Positions 1 through 13,862 of a stretch of 64,000 nucleotides of DNA are shown in pieces. The position numbers and the translations under genes were made by a program. Position 1 is the stretch's first letter, and each line of letters opens with the position of its first letter. This stretch comes from Fasciolopsis buskii (lineage: Eukaryota > Platyhelminthes > Trematoda > Plagiorchiida > Fasciolidae): positions 151,941 to 215,940 of the forward strand of contig LUCM01007300.1 in NCBI GenBank assembly GCA_008360955.1, written 5' to 3'. A model generated the notes under the pieces. That model did not search any database, was not told the origin of the DNA, and was given only the letters and a program-made list of their open reading frames with translations.

Positions 1-2726
1 GTGCGAGATCTACTTTCTCAGGAGCGTCTGAAATGGAAACAGTCATTAATTTTCAAATTTATTGATTTCATACTTCCTTATCGCAGCCCTGTTTATAGTG
101 CATTCATTATTAGTCGTGCTGAAATTCAACTGTCAGGAACATTGATTCCTCTGATTGAAGTGAACAGTACGTGATCAAGTTTGATTACGATACCGTGAGT
201 GTGCAGCGTCGTACATCGTCGCGTTTATCATTTTTAAGGAAAAATTATGCAGCTGTTTTATTTGTATTTGAATTCATCAGCAGTGCACGTACGAGGCTTT
301 CACAATTGAATTTCATGGCGGAACGATCAATTATGAGTCAAAATCTTCAGCCATGTGGTTAATCCGGAGATTTATTTCAGCGGTTTTCCAGATAGCAGTA
401 ACAAAGGCTTTCCAACTGATAAGGGAACCATGGTGTGGTTTCCTTCCCTACCGGAAATTTAAATTAAATAATCTGTAAGCCGCCTGCAGAACCTTCGCTT
501 TTCCAAGAAGTTTCAACCGTCACAGGAGACGATTACCAGCAGCGGCAGAGAGTTTTCACGTCAAGCTAACAGCAGATGTTCCACTTCAGTCAGTCTAACG
601 AACAGGGAGTTCATTTCGGCATCTTACCAATAGGACGCCAGTCCCATTTAGGGCAAGAAAACGTCTGCTGCCTACGATAATTGCCAAAGACGAAGCAGCT
701 GTGCATCCCTGATCCACTGATCATTCAAGATCAAAACTGGCATGGCCAGATGACCCATTTTAAAATGGAATTATTAGTGTTGTAGTTATTCTCCATCCAA
801 ACGCCTAAAGTTGATTTTTCGTCCAACCTGTACTCGTCCATTTTCCGTGTTCACTGGAGTCCGACTTTTTATTAAGATTACAGTTTGAAGTTCGTAAAGT
901 TGCATGTATTTTTACGAAAGTAGTCAGTTTGCACTAAATTCCACAATAGGCGTTGTGGTTGTTCGTAATTATTGTCGTGTAGTGATAACCGTCTCCAGTA
1001 TATTCGGTTCAAAACCGTATTGTATTGTCAGTGGACGGTATACAAAGAATACCAATGTTTAAACTTCTTTGCTTTGTAGCCTTGCCTGAATAAAATGTGG
1101 GATTCAGATCTGAAGGGGTTACTCTGTGCTAGATATATATAAATATATTTACATATACATATATATATATATATACATATTTATGTATAGAAAAAAGACA
1201 GAGATGAAGTCAGAGCTTGCTCTTGTCACCAAGTAATGAATGGGTTCAATTTTTTGGGGCGAATTAGACCTCATTTATTGATTTAGACTCCGTTAGCACT
1301 ACTCTTTAGGTGAATTAATCGTTAGGGATAAGGGGCTATTAACCCCGGCTAATATCCACGATATTCTTCTACTGGAAGGTTCGATGGATTAGTTAGCGTA
1401 GCTCAGTCAGCAAGAAAAAAATTCGTGTGTCGTAAATCCAGTCTCATCTGCATATTTTCATATCAAACTATGCTTGGTGAAAGTGTATGTCTTTGTTTTA
1501 TTCTTCAATGGACGATATGGTGAAATTGCATTACAGAATGGCCCAGGTGAGTGGAAAGATTACGCCATGGAGGACCGAAGCATGTACACTTATTAGTATG
1601 TATAATCGGCACTCTTCTTTGGGTTCCATTACACTATACAAATGCACATTTTTTGTCATTTATCTTGGCTCATGGGATCTAATTTGAATGGAATTTTAAT
1701 GTACAGTTGAAGACCATAAGCATAAGATTTGCGTAAAATACAATCGAATGATTCTGTTTTGGCAATCCTTTATCAGTTAAAATCTCTTTGGTAGGTATTA
1801 TGATGTCAAGACCATACCAGTTACTGTCCATCCTTAAGTGTTTCATTTTGTCTAACTGGCACATTCAGAACACGGACACTGGGGGACAGGCGCGTTTTCC
1901 ATCCTGTACTGGCCTCTGTATCGTCAAATAATATTTAGTCAGTCTGTAGCAAAGCCAATGCAGATAACGTGCCATGATAAGATCGGACTAAGCAAGCTTT
2001 AGAGTCACAGCAAAAAGTGTAGTGCTGGCCGTATTGGCTGTATCACTGTGAGTAGTTCCGGAAGCTAGTTTGTTATCACTAAAAAACATACTAGCAGATA
2101 ACCACTTTAATAGAGTGGAACTATCTCGGATACAGTAATATGTTTTCCGTGTGTTAGATGGGTTTTAGACATAAGAGTTATGTTCCTATTAGATTATCAT
2201 ACAATCGCTTTGCAAAAATAAGGGGAAAGCGAGACCTTGTTTTTGCTTATTCCTGTAACAAAAGACTGGCGAACAGACAAAAACAAACAAATATCTATCG
2301 GTGATTAGATAACTGAGTTACCTCTCACGTAAATCTGAAAACCCGAACTTGTTTATCCGAGACTAGTGTAAACATTTTTTTCTTCTTCAGAATCCCCTAA
2401 GTTGCTGATTGTCTGAAGCTACATCTGTGTCTGGGTGTACACGAACCGCAAACGAAAATCGTGCCCTCCTCTGAACCCTGAGCGAAATGTGAGCGGAATA
2501 TGAAAACAACTGCATGACAAAATAATCTTTTTTCGGCTTTGCAGACGAGATGACAAAAGACCATAACAAATGATGCTCCATCGGTCGAGATAAATGTGTC
2601 TTCGGTGGAAATCGTTCAGGGGATAATAGTTCTAGTCGGATTTCCGGGAACTAATTAAAAAAACGGAGGAAAGGTGCACGAGAACCGTTCGTTCGAAGCT
2701 GGAAAACGAAAATCCCATGTCCTGCT
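1..2726. other. No gene seen
   Basis: Only short frames of about 60 codons. A CAG|GTGAGT donor at 1547 follows an ATG-started 20-codon frame (1487-1546), too little to call. A weakly tRNA-like TTAGCGTAGCTCAGTCAG occurs near 1393. Confidence 0.5.
1132..1189. repeat. AT-rich microsatellite (TA/ACATAT)
   Basis: Imperfect alternating TA with interspersed ACATAT and TTTA units. The longest pure run is about 14 bases. Confidence 0.85.
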
Positions 2727-2756
2727 GTTTTGTTGTTGTTTTTGTTGTTGTTATTG
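2727..2756 (+). repeat. (GTT)n-like simple repeat
   Basis: Imperfect TTG/GTT triplets, interrupted by longer T runs. Confidence 0.75.
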
Positions 2757-2795
2757 TGCCAAGTTGAATTCTCAAATGTAATTGGCATGCCTTAC

Positions 2796-2995
2796 CACAG
2801 TTGATCTAATCGATCCGTCTCCTTCAACCAGATGCAAATGTAAATGTTAATATTACAAATCACGTTTGCTCGTACTGACTCGCCGTGCGCCAAACTCAAC
2901 CAGCGATCACTGCGTGCTCTAAAATGCCCCGGTATTTGGTCCCCGAATAGCTCCCTAAGCCTCTGAGGATTGTGATCAAGTAAAAACAATTGCAT
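2796..2995 (-). CDS. Candidate first exon, 66 codons
   Basis: ATG with A at -3, frame open to a GTAAGG donor at the last two bases of a codon. The peptide is charged at the N-terminal half (QRLREL, RARSDRW) and more hydrophobic later. No family recognised. No partner exon was identified downstream. Confidence 0.15.
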
Positions 2996-2999
2996 TGTC

Positions 3000-5900
3000 A
3001 AGCCAGCAAATTAATGTGGTTTCCTCTATCAGGTTTTTTTGACCTCAGCACTTTTCTGTTCCCCGGTTCCTAAACTGCCGCATACGGAGAAATTTTTGCT
3101 CCTCTCAGCCCTAAAGTGTGTAACTTTCTCGGACCGTCAGCAAGATGTGGTGCACACAACTGTGAAGTTACACCTGGAGCTGGTGACCTTCATTTGGCAT
3201 TTTCAGTAACCTTTCTGAGCTGAATCTTAATTTTCCCAATTGTTTCTTTTATATGTACTCACTGTTGTACTATACGACTCATCTATTTGACCTTGGTTCT
3301 TAAGCACAACAAACTTATTGAGAATAAGGCATGTGACATATGAGTATTACAGTTATTAACCTAAGTTGATTAACTAGCGTTTTCAACTTTCCAAAATTCC
3401 CGGAGGCAAGCTCTTTGTTAAACAGCTGGGATACGTCTAGCGTGAACAAATGAAATGACTCTATCATTGCTGTACCAGTGTTTCACCTACATTTCCTTAC
3501 GTGCCCCAGCCATTTTGATAGTTCTCTCACAAAATCCTAGAGAATCTTTGGTGGGTTTCTGCATATTATCATATTATAATTCTGAAATAAACATCCACTT
3601 AAATTCATCAGCACAACTTTGCTAGTTTTTGAAAAATCTATTTTAACATTTTCTTTTGCATTTTCTTTAGAAAGAGCATTATCGTTCTTGGGAGATTTAC
3701 AGCTATTCCTTGATCTGTTCCAACTTCCGTTCCACAGGCACACACATAAAAATGTGAAGTAACGCAGATTTCTCCACCCAACTCCTATTCTGTTTGGTGG
3801 AAACTGCCTGGGGTAGCTTTTTCAGTAATCCTTCGTCTGAAATCACATCATTTCGTCACCGAAAGTGGCCTCTCAGGCTATCTCAAGATTATGAATTCAG
3901 TTTATTTTACAGATTGGAAGAGAATTGCAGACGTTGGTTAGTTCCAGTTCGTGTCGCTCCTTTTAATTGTACGATTTATTCTTGAGGTTTTTGTTATTAA
4001 ATTGAGGGAAACTGGTGCTTCAAAATTTACTTTGTCATTTTCAGCAATTTAGCACGTATTTTTTTCTCCATTTTTTGTTACGTCTCCGAAATAAAATCAA
4101 TTGCCAAACAGATTAAGACAAAAAAGAATAAATGGAACACGAATTATATACTAAAGAGGGATATGTGGGAAGAAGAAGCCAAAGCTATGATTTTTTCTGT
4201 TGAAATCGAATTTACATTCAACCTTTGACCAAGTTCGACATCAACTAAGTTCGGTTTTGTTGACTATTGTGAATGATTCTTGTTTCTTAAATATTCCCAA
4301 ATTTTGGCAGTCGGGAGATCGCATACGCATATGGAATGTGGCATTACCGAAGAAAATCTGAAAAACGCAAATGTCCTCTTTCGGTTGGCGAGGTCGCAGC
4401 GCCTGTCGATCTGAGCTTTACTTGTTTCACAGAACCAATCGAACACAGATCGATTCCACGGAGTGGCGAATCAAATTTGTCTCAATTATTAATAAAATAT
4501 CCAAACAGATTTAAGAAGAACTGATCAGAAATTAGTCCAGTTTGTCGTGTTTAGTAAAAAGTTACATTATACTTAAAGTTTGAACCTCAATTTGAAACGA
4601 GGAACTGCTTTTCAAGTCAGAATAGGGGTGCCAGTCACTGGTGACGTGATGTTCTCGATGGTGCGTTCAAAGCCAACTTGGACGGTCAAGTGAGGCGAAG
4701 CTCGTCTTGTTGTCATTGTTCACTTCCGTGGGAATTCCATTCCGGACAGGATATCTGGCACCGTTGGTGATTCCCAATTAAGACAAAGCAGCTGAACTGC
4801 AGTTTTGTCGTTTTACTTGCGAATTCAAACAAGGACGCTGAAGAGGGAATCAACTGAAAAAGTAAGAACGGGAATTATGTTTGACGATGGGACTTTACAT
4901 TTGTTTGTAATCGGGTACTTTGAAGTTGTTGAGAACAAGTGCGAATTTCGTGGGGAAATGGTGTCGACCACAAAGGTTCTCATATTCCGCTGGTATCGGA
5001 AAATTGTTCTGGAATTTTGTTATTTTGGTTTTTGTTTCCCATGTGAGAAACAGATGTATGGCATGCATCACTGCTTTACTGAAATGCGTCCAGTTAAATG
5101 AATGGTAAATCTCAAGTAAAAAGTTATTCTAAAACATATAGGTAAAAATCAGATGAAATGTGTTACATGGGGTTGTAGTCTGCTGAGGTCTTAAACCTAC
5201 AGCGTTCACGTCCACAGTCCCGTCTAAAAATAAAAAGGAAATTTCCCTTGACGTGACATTTAGTTGTACTCACAAGCTGATAAGCAGCTAAACTGTAAAA
5301 TGGAATCATAACGAGATTGGTCGGGTGGATATGAGTGACAAATCCCACTACCCGTAGGTTATTAATTTGCCGGACGGCACAATCTCTGGTATATTCCCTT
5401 AAATTTCGCGAATGAACAATTTGTTAATTGGCATGGCGTTCTCTCGACGGGGTGTAGTTTCATTTTAAAAAAATGACGCAAACTACTTCCCATATCTTAG
5501 TGATATATCAAGAAAATAGATGCAGCTTCGGTTTTCCGTTCTTTAGCTAAATAATTTGCTAGTTTAGTAGACCTTATCACTAGTTCAATGAGCATATTGG
5601 ACAGAATTTCACCATATTCAGCAGTGTTTACTTGTCTTGCGAAAGACTAAAGCAGATTAAAGATTTCTGCTCGCTAGATAACCACTGCGATCAGGTTTCC
5701 AAGTCACGAAGTTAAAGATGAATTTCGGACACAAACGGTAAAAATCGGAGCAAAATCAGGCCGTTATTAAATACGTTACTTTTCCAAAACCTTAGTATCG
5801 GGACTTCATTAATGGTTGATCTCAGTAAGATATACTGGCCAACCGGAGTAAAATTAATCGTTATGCAATCGTTATAAACGTTCTGAAGTGTCAGGGTGGC

Positions 5901-8900
5901 TCTTAGTTGCTACGGGAAAGTGAGGCGATAAGCTTATTCCCAGAATTTCGAGATCTGTTTCGCTACACTGATGGATGATTCTTCTGCGCCTTTGAACAAT
6001 GTATATCCAGAAAATGAATATGTAGGAGCAAAATTTATCACTCGGAACAGGACTGATTACCTACGCGAATGCGCCGCTGACTCCGAAATCATGTGACGTC
6101 GTCCAATATTAATAACAGAGAGGCTGTAAGAACTCGCATTGAGGTTGTGGATGCTGCTGCTAAAGCATTCTCCATAAGCAGGGATGTTTGATGCAGTGCA
6201 TCAGCCCTTGATAATATTAAATGGTGGTCAAGCGACCAGTGAAAAGCCATCACAGTGTTGCAGTCTGAGCGCCTACGTGCCTCCGTGAAATAACAAGTAA
6301 CTTATGATGGTGTATTTTAAACCGAAAAATCGTTCAAGCACCAGAAGTCAGTGGCCCGACGAAATAGCAACCAGGAACTACAGTTTGTGGCTGATTTAAC
6401 TTGGTAATACGGCCCGAAAAATTTGTCGCCACTTAGTCATACTTGTTGCCTTCAGATAAAACTAGATGGTTTTGCTAATAATTCTAATAGCTCTCCTGCT
6501 TAGATTCAAGAATTCCAGGCAGTACCTATCCACCGTTTCAAATAAGAGACAAAATCAAAGTGAATTTCATTTTGTGTCCTTCATCGTCCAGGGTAACAAA
6601 GACTGCTTTTCTCAATGCTTCGACTAAGAGAGACAGTGATAAACGGGATATCGCATAAGGATCTCGCATTGGGTTCGAGTCTCCTGTCGTCGTGGGTCAG
6701 CTTTTCGAGTCAAAGGATCTATTCAGAGTTCACGAAGAGAAGTCTCGTCTACGCTGTGGATGGTCGTCTTGCATCGCTCGTCCAGCAGCCTTTTTGTTCG
6801 AAATTTTAATAACTTCTAATTTTACAAATTTGGGCCTGCTAAAAGACATTACACTGTGAAAATTTATCAAATTTATATGGAATGGGAAGCAAAGCATTCT
6901 GAGCAGAATGTCACGACGATGTACTGATAACTAGGCAACTGAATTAATATAACTAAGGCGATAGAACGGCTCGAGTGTTTTCTCTCTTCCGTTCCTTGTA
7001 ATAAGCCAGTGTTAATTTTCGCATGAATTGGGTTAGAAAAGTGCGCATATAAAGATAGATTGAACTTTTGATCTATGAACAGCATTCGTGAAATCTCCAT
7101 GCGACTGAACTGCACCTACGTAGCACAGTTGATCATCGAAGACAGTAAGATGTTTATAATCTGCTTAGATACAGTTAGATATCGTTTATTAAATATACAG
7201 TTACCAAAGTACTTTTGAGTAATCTCTACTTGGTGAATCAACGCGGCTTTTTGTCCATGTCACAGTGTTTTTTAATCGGTGTTTGCTTCCTTCATAAACA
7301 CTTCTGGACAATCCATCGGAAGCGAATGTAAAGGTTGTATCTCCTGCCCGACCGTAACTATATTTCCTTGCGAGACAATATGGCGTAGACTGACTTCAGA
7401 AATTTTCCACTGCCGCCCAGTTATCGCTGACGGTCAGTTGTTCAGTTCACGGTGTACAAGTTCAAGAACATTGATAAAGCGTATCCAGAACAAATAAAGG
7501 CTCGGTGAGCAAAGTGATATCACTTAGATTAGCTTTCTCGACTGATATTTCGACGCTCTACCAGGAGAAAAATGAGAAAAAATAAATTTACCATGTCCGT
7601 TTCCGATTTAGATTTAGCATCGATTTTGACTAGATCTCCAGAATGATTTCCAAGGTTAAGTTACTTTAATGATAAATATCTGTACTGCCAAATATTTTGG
7701 TCCGTGTTGCAAAGCGCTGTATTTTCCGTCTCATTACTTGTCTGCAATAGACAAATTTGCATCATGGCACAGAGATTATTACTGAACTGTTTGTAGACCC
7801 ATTAACGTGATCAGATTGTAATGGTTTCCGGAATTAAACACCATTAGAGAGAAACGGGTGTGCATTTTTGTGTTCAAAACTGTTTGAAAAGTGAGTGCTA
7901 GATACAAACCGGGAATCTTATGCCTACCGGGGAAATATTCTAATCTGCAATTCAGTTCTCGACTGTAAACCTCACTGGTAAAAAAATTCAGTCTTATCCG
8001 AGAATTGAAATTTCGATAAGAACACAGTTGCAAGTAACTTGACTTTCAGCAGACGGGTGATCAAATGTAGGTCGCCCACGTAAGCCACAGGAAAGTTGCC
8101 ACGGAAGAGCACTGTGGCAATAAAATTTCAATGTGGAATTTCCTCACGCGACATCGGGACAGAGTTAAGGATCGTTGAAATCAACAGAAAAACCAAGACG
8201 TTTATTTGTAAACCAAAAGCAGTCGTGATGCAATCTATTGAAGGACTTAGCTGATTATACCAATGAACAGGCGGTAGACATCGAGCAACTTGAGAGGCGA
8301 CTATCCAGAGGCAAACCTACCTCGACTTGTCAGATATCCGAGAATAAACCAAAGAAATCTTTGCATTTTTTGCTGTTAGCCAATGGCCTCAGACAGATGC
8401 TCCTGCTACATAATTGAGCAACAGAGTAGCAAAAGCTGATTAGGCGTCATGACCTAACTTGGGATATCGACATATGAGTCCGTGGTTGCTAATGCAGATT
8501 ATTTTTTGCAAGGCACAGTTCATAAGCATGATGATAATTTGATGCTGCCATGAATAACCAGTAAAATGTAATTCATCAGTTGTGCCGCGATATATCAGAA
8601 ATGTAAGAACAAAAATCCATGCTCCATGTTTTGAGTTAAATCTAGTGGTTGTGATATCGAAAACGGGCTTTATCGGACGTAAGTATGACAGAAAACTTTC
8701 GATTGACTGCCGTAAAGCCTCTCGAGGCTTCGGAAACTTTAACTCATTTCCCACAAATTTGGTTTCAACAAACCTACAATTAATTTGTGAAACCCAGCAC
8801 GAGGTATCAAATGAGTTTATAAATTTTGTCTAAATTGTTCGAGGCTTTCTGATACCATTTGGTCATTAAATCTACCGGAGCTGAACTGAAAAAGAACCGC

Positions 8901-9150
8901 TTCTTCTAAAATGCACCTCATTGCGAAATAAAACCTCAGAGTTGCTCATGAGGTCACCTTCGTACTTTAATACAAATTGATTAACCCAGTGCCTCCCTGC
9001 CTCGCTTCGTACTAGGTTCTCTGACAGGATTCGTAATGGATTATGACCAAAATTCCCACTTATACTCTACAGTTTGTATTATTACGTCGCATTGACATGC
9101 CGTTGCGGGAGTAATTAGTTATCAAGGCTTTCCTGAGTGTATGTGGTTAG
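3000..9150. other. No convincing gene
   Basis: Scattered frames up to 104 codons, as expected by chance. Faint exon-like pieces: 4803-4860 plus (donor GTAAGA) and 5347-5274 minus (donor GTGAGT). No repeats recognised. Confidence 0.5.
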
Positions 9151-9240
9151 AAATCTGTCCCAAAACCATTCGACATGCGTTTTCTGGTTCAGGTTAAAGT
9201 TCCATATATCGTCTATTCCCAAATTATTTGTAGTTCTCAG

Positions 9241-9342
9241 TATGCTTCTCAAGGAAAAAGAGAAAAAGGGTTTTCCAAAAATGCACAGAACAAGAGGTCG
9301 AAACTGATGTAGAAGATCGTGATCGGGTCCACGTTTTTAGAG
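9241..9342 (+). CDS. Candidate internal exon, 33 codons
   Basis: Acceptor TTATTTGTAGTTCTCAG, open frame, donor GTATGA. The peptide starts CFSRKKRKR, a nuclear-localisation-like cluster, then an acidic segment VETDVEDRDR. A phase-compatible short exon may precede it (about 9151-9192, 48-base intron, weak GTTAAA donor), and a short terminal exon ending in TGA near 9411 may follow. AATAAA lies at 9692-9697. No family recognised. Confidence 0.18.
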
Positions 9343-10006
9343 GTATGACATTCGAGTTCTATGCAGTAGGCTGGAAGTTGTTTACAGGCGGACGAAATCA
9401 AGCTTTCTGATGCTGGCGGAGTTTCGCACGGAAATTTTATGTAGATAGTTAGTTCCCTGACATCGAAGCCTCAAGGCTGTTTCCAATGAGTTGTATTAAG
9501 AAGGCCTAGGAAGTTGATCCAGTGTGTTCACCCCGAATTCGTTCTGTCATGAAATACCATTTCATAGTTTCACTATAGATTTTACTTTTGTCCAAAAAAT
9601 TGCCCACTTTAAAAGTAGACGGTTTCATGTAGACAATTGAACTGCATCACTTATAATCACAGACGCTATCGATTGTGTGAAATTCCGTTGAAATAAAGCA
9701 CAGCGACACAAAATTAACGACATCCATCATTGTTTGAACTAGTACCAGTGGCAGAAACCAAAAGGCCGACGCGCATATAAGGACAAGAATTAAAATAAGT
9801 GAAAAGATCAAATTTTGATAGCATCAAGCTAACTCCGAAGAAGCATTTGACTACAGTCTCTTATTCGTTCTATTTGCAAAATCCTTGTTTTCCATATGCA
9901 AATGAAAAGTCCACTTCGGGGATGCTTTTTCAGAGGTTGATATATTTGATCGGCATTGTTGTATAGTCGTATTGAACAATCGATGACTGTCAATAATGCT
10001 ACTTAC

Positions 10007-13000
10007 GATGATACTTCGTGGTTAAGTGGAATCGGAATCTATGCTGTTTCTTGCCCACTTCGGCTTCTTTCATTTTGCCTTGATTATTATCGGGAATCGA
10101 ATTGGCTAGGCTAAGTTTAAAATAGAGAATGTTTGAGTTGACTTCTCATCTCACCTTACTGGTCCGATTCATTGAGATATCTGGGCACCATACCAGGTTT
10201 TTCTTGATCACTCAACTGAAGAATTCCGCATTGGGTCTTGCAATTAATTTTTCATGGCAATGCACCAAATAAAGAACCAGTCAAAGCGGTGAACATATTA
10301 TAAGTTTCATGGAGTGCATCTCAACAAGTGTAAGAACAAGCCACCAGTCCATCTGATATTCAATAATCAGGATTCACATCAGATATTTCAGTAGATAACC
10401 GATAATAGGTAACCCTAAAAAATCGAGATTACGCTAAAGTATGGGGTATGCATTTAGGTTCATTTCACAGTATGACTGGATTGTAGTAATATTTAATCTA
10501 ATGCATCACTTATACCATGCATATTTCGGCAGTCATGGCAACAAGAGGCCAACTACTCCGGTTGCGCCATCGAAGCTTTGCATTTATTGAAAAGTAAAAC
10601 TTTCAAAACCGAGTTTCACGGACCTACTTATTAATCGATACCAGTTTAATTTGGAAAGATATTTTTCACCAAATTTCTGGAGTAAAATGATCATTTTGAG
10701 AGCACGCTGTATACGTTAGTGCAAATGCAAGACCTTCCGGGACTATAAACCTGCAGTGATATTAACTTACATTTGGTCCTAGTGGATCAAGCATGTTAAC
10801 GAGCAAGATAACAGGGGACGCCCTTCTACCACCAATGTAATCAGTGCGTCGGTCACCGAAAAATTTAGCTTCTTGAGTGGTAGGCTTCTATTCCACCTGA
10901 CCGCTGGTTGTATAGTGGATGTAGCAGTAATCTAGGCTGAAACTGATTAAATAAACAATTCTTAATTCGATGCTTTCCTTAGGGTTTTGATCGGTTAACC
11001 TGGTTTCCAGATCACAAACGTTTGAGTGATAATCTCAGTGAGTTTGCACAATGGTCTTTCGCATTAATGCGGTCGCTCCTATTTTTGATCTTGAACCTTT
11101 AAAGCAATGCCGAACTCATAAAGGTTCACAGTACGGATTATCGCCAAGCCTTTAAATACAGGAAATCAGCACCGCCTGTGGAAGCGCCAACAAAGTCTCC
11201 TCGAATGACGATGAAGCGTGTGTGATTTAGGAAACAAGGGGCACGATCATAAAATTATGCAAACAAATAACTTGAGCTATGAACAATATGCCACTGGGAT
11301 TTCTCTTTCTCAAATGTCTTTGAACCTAACTATTTTGTTTCGTTTTTATAGAATAAGAAGTCCCACTGATGACTAAGCAACATTGGTATGAAAGCAATAT
11401 TGATCTGCAAGTCATTCCGAATGTGTCACTTGCCCGAGTATTTCAGGGTTTACCATAGTTTGTTTTGTGCCTGCGAATTACACTTATCCCTGTACACTAG
11501 TCTGTAACCATTGCATGATCAGTCGATCATGACAATGCCTCTTTGGGTCTTGTATATCGAGGTAAATTTGCATCGTTGGTCCTATTTCTTGAGTTGCTGG
11601 TGTCTCTACTACCCCGGACACTGTAGCGATTCGTCATTTTTGAATTGGGGCTCTTTTGGGTGCCTGCAGAAGTACTGGCCCCACTTCAGAATTGAGTCTG
11701 AGCGAAATCGGTTCACCCGTTTTGTGACCAAACTAATCTTTTCTCGCGACAGAAGCTGGAGGTTGTCCGAAGTTTATAGCATGAATTCAGACACCATTGG
11801 TCTTCGTTTCGTCTTTTAACTAAGTGGTTAGTGTGATGGTCTGTTCTCAGTCGACGCAGCAATCAAAAATAACATAAGGATGGGTGAACTTGGGTATATT
11901 GTGATTTCCGGAGTTCCTGACGACTTCGTCAGGACAGCATTAACAGTAGTATTCGGAAGAATAAATGCATTTTCGGAATCTTTCGCTCGCGACTAGCTGT
12001 CGCTTATCTGTGATATATGATTGTGTGACATTTCTGAACACCCCTTGGCCCTAAAGTAGTAGGGAAACCGAGTCAAAAGTGTCGAAAATTCCGTGGTCAG
12101 TCAACATTTAGAAATTAGATTTCCGAGAATTCTTGTGAAACAAGAGTGAAGAACTAGCTGTGGTATACCACATGGTTCTCTGTGGCAAACTGCAAAATGT
12201 TGCCAAGCCAAACACACTTCTTCCAGCGACGGTGTACGGTAATGTTTTGCTTGCGGGCTCACCTAGTTTCATCCCTTAGTGGCATTTCATTCTTAGGTGA
12301 ACGGGCAAGTAACCGGCCTACATATTCATTTCTACTTAGGAAGCATACACTATTTTTATTTAGCATTTTACCTTTCATTGGAGAGTGTTGGATGTGGTTT
12401 ACATATGACCTTTTATTGGCCTACAGTTCAATTTTGTCTTTGGAACAAGCCTCATCTAAATTCAAGCAAACCAGAACATCTTCACCTGTTTACTTCATTT
12501 ACGCATTTTACTGGTCCAGACTCGGTTCCTTTGAAACCTAAAACATGCATGTTTTGACCAACTGTTGAAGTGCGCTGGTGCTTTATTTAAACCTACTCCA
12601 GTCGTTTTATGGTGTAGCATGTGATATCATGCGCGAAGTGTAACTACATCGCATGTGAACGCCAGACTTTTCTGCCCCTTCATTTACGAGGATAACCTTA
12701 GAACAATCCAGTGATTTTCAGCAAAATGGTTTTCGTGGGAATGATGAACTGCATCGCCTCATGACCTACTGACTGACTGCTAGTGTTGACGAAAAGAAAT
12801 TGCAGATTTTCGTTTAGAAGTTGCTGGCGATACAGCTGGATAAAGCCCTGCAGGCCGTTTTACACATCCCCTTACCAGCCTGTATTCCATAATACAGATT
12901 TTTCGGAAGAATGGGCAAGTATCATGCAATTTTCTGCGGGTATTGGATTTTGCTAGCAAATGTTTCTCAGTAAACGATTCTAAAGTTGTCAAATCATTTA

Positions 13001-13282
13001 CAACCTGATCAAAGAATGACACCTGTTTGAGTGAGGCAGAGGAGGGGGAGCGAAGTTAGCCAATGCATTGGAATGATTAACTTTTCATTATCAATTGACG
13101 TCAGAGGAGCAGGTTGCAGTGAAATTAAACGAACTGCTTCCAGCATGCTTGGTTACTGTGGTGTTTAGTGCATTCGGCTCATACTCCTTCTTCCCACTTT
13201 CCTTTCCAGTTCGGTGGTGGTGGATATGTTTTTCTGACGATCCCTGACAAAGACTTGATTCTTCTAATAATAAGTTAGACAT
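10007..13282 (-). CDS. Candidate multi-exon gene (six exon candidates), family not recognised
   Basis: Exons read 5' to 3' on the minus strand: 13282-13157 (ATG; donor GTAACC); 13022-12876 (acceptor after a long pyrimidine run ending AAACAG; donor GTAAGG); 12420-12263 (donor GTGAGC); 11742 to about 11622 (donor unclear); 10215-10160 (donor GTAAGG); 10110-10007 (acceptor ATTTTAAACTTAG; donor GTAAGT). Phases agree for the first four, and for the last two across a 49-base intron. The join between exons four and five is unresolved, and so is the end of the gene. The translation is hydrophilic and charged, with no motif I know. Long frames on the opposite strand (11511-11819, 12182-12557) would then be shadows. 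Splice signals and open frames of this size also arise by chance, so the model is a hypothesis. Confidence 0.22.
11915..11934. repeat. Perfect 8-bp hairpin
   Basis: TCCTGACG-ACTT-CGTCAGGA forms an 8-bp stem with a 4-base loop. It sits about 100 bases after a weakly tRNA-like stretch (AACTAAGTGGTTAG). Its role is unknown. Confidence 0.6.
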
Positions 13283-13674
13283 TGGGACTACATAGCCGGC
13301 CAGTAACTGATTAAAGTACCTCAGTTAAAATTGAAGACTATCGGTTACACTACCTGAGAAAACCGAAATATCATTTGTGAATGGAATTCGTGAGTTGGTA
13401 TCTCGTTTGTGCTTCATTACTAGATAAGGTAAGTAAGTATCATGAGAAATGGCCATTTTTTCTATTCGAAAAGTTGCTTTCATTTGGGGTCGTCCATCCC
13501 GGTGCCTTTTAATCCTTCGCTAACGGTCTTGTGCTATTTTTGATACACTGGTCAGGACTGATTTTTGATTTTGATTTCAGTGACCTAGCAGAGAATTTGG
13601 ACATGTATTTTTCTTTGACGGTGGAAACGAAGGTGAAATCATCCTTTTGTTTGGGTCGCTATACTATGGGGAGC

Positions 13675-13862
13675 TCACAAAATACACGCATCCACGTGAC
13701 TAATGCATTCCTTGATCGAAACTTGACACATCCGGTCAGCAATAATAATATCCCAATTCCCGTTTGACGCGAATAGAATATTATTTTTTTCAATCTTCTC
13801 CCTAGGAGACATGATTGGTAAGGCAAATTCACAATAGGACAAAGAAGAGAATTTCCGGTTCA
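13675..13862 (-). CDS. Candidate terminal exon, about 62 codons
   Basis: A good acceptor (pyrimidine-rich TTCTATTCTTTTGTTCTC, then ATAAATAG) leads into a frame open to TGA at 13675. The peptide is mixed, with three Cys and no known motif. If real, it ends a minus-strand gene lying to the right. No poly(A) signal was seen nearby, and a plus-strand frame overlaps it. Confidence 0.13.

Noticed and set aside
11511..11819. 102-codon plus-strand frame
   Set aside because: Starts at TTG, no motif, and overlaps a minus-strand exon candidate.
12182..12557. 119- and 86-codon plus-strand frames
   Set aside because: No ATG at the longer one, and its length is compatible with chance. A minus-strand exon candidate overlaps and fits better.
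13381..13428. ATG-started 16-codon frame with an AAG|GTAAGT donor
   Set aside because: Looks like a signal-peptide exon, but the nearest good acceptor downstream gives a stop in the required phase.
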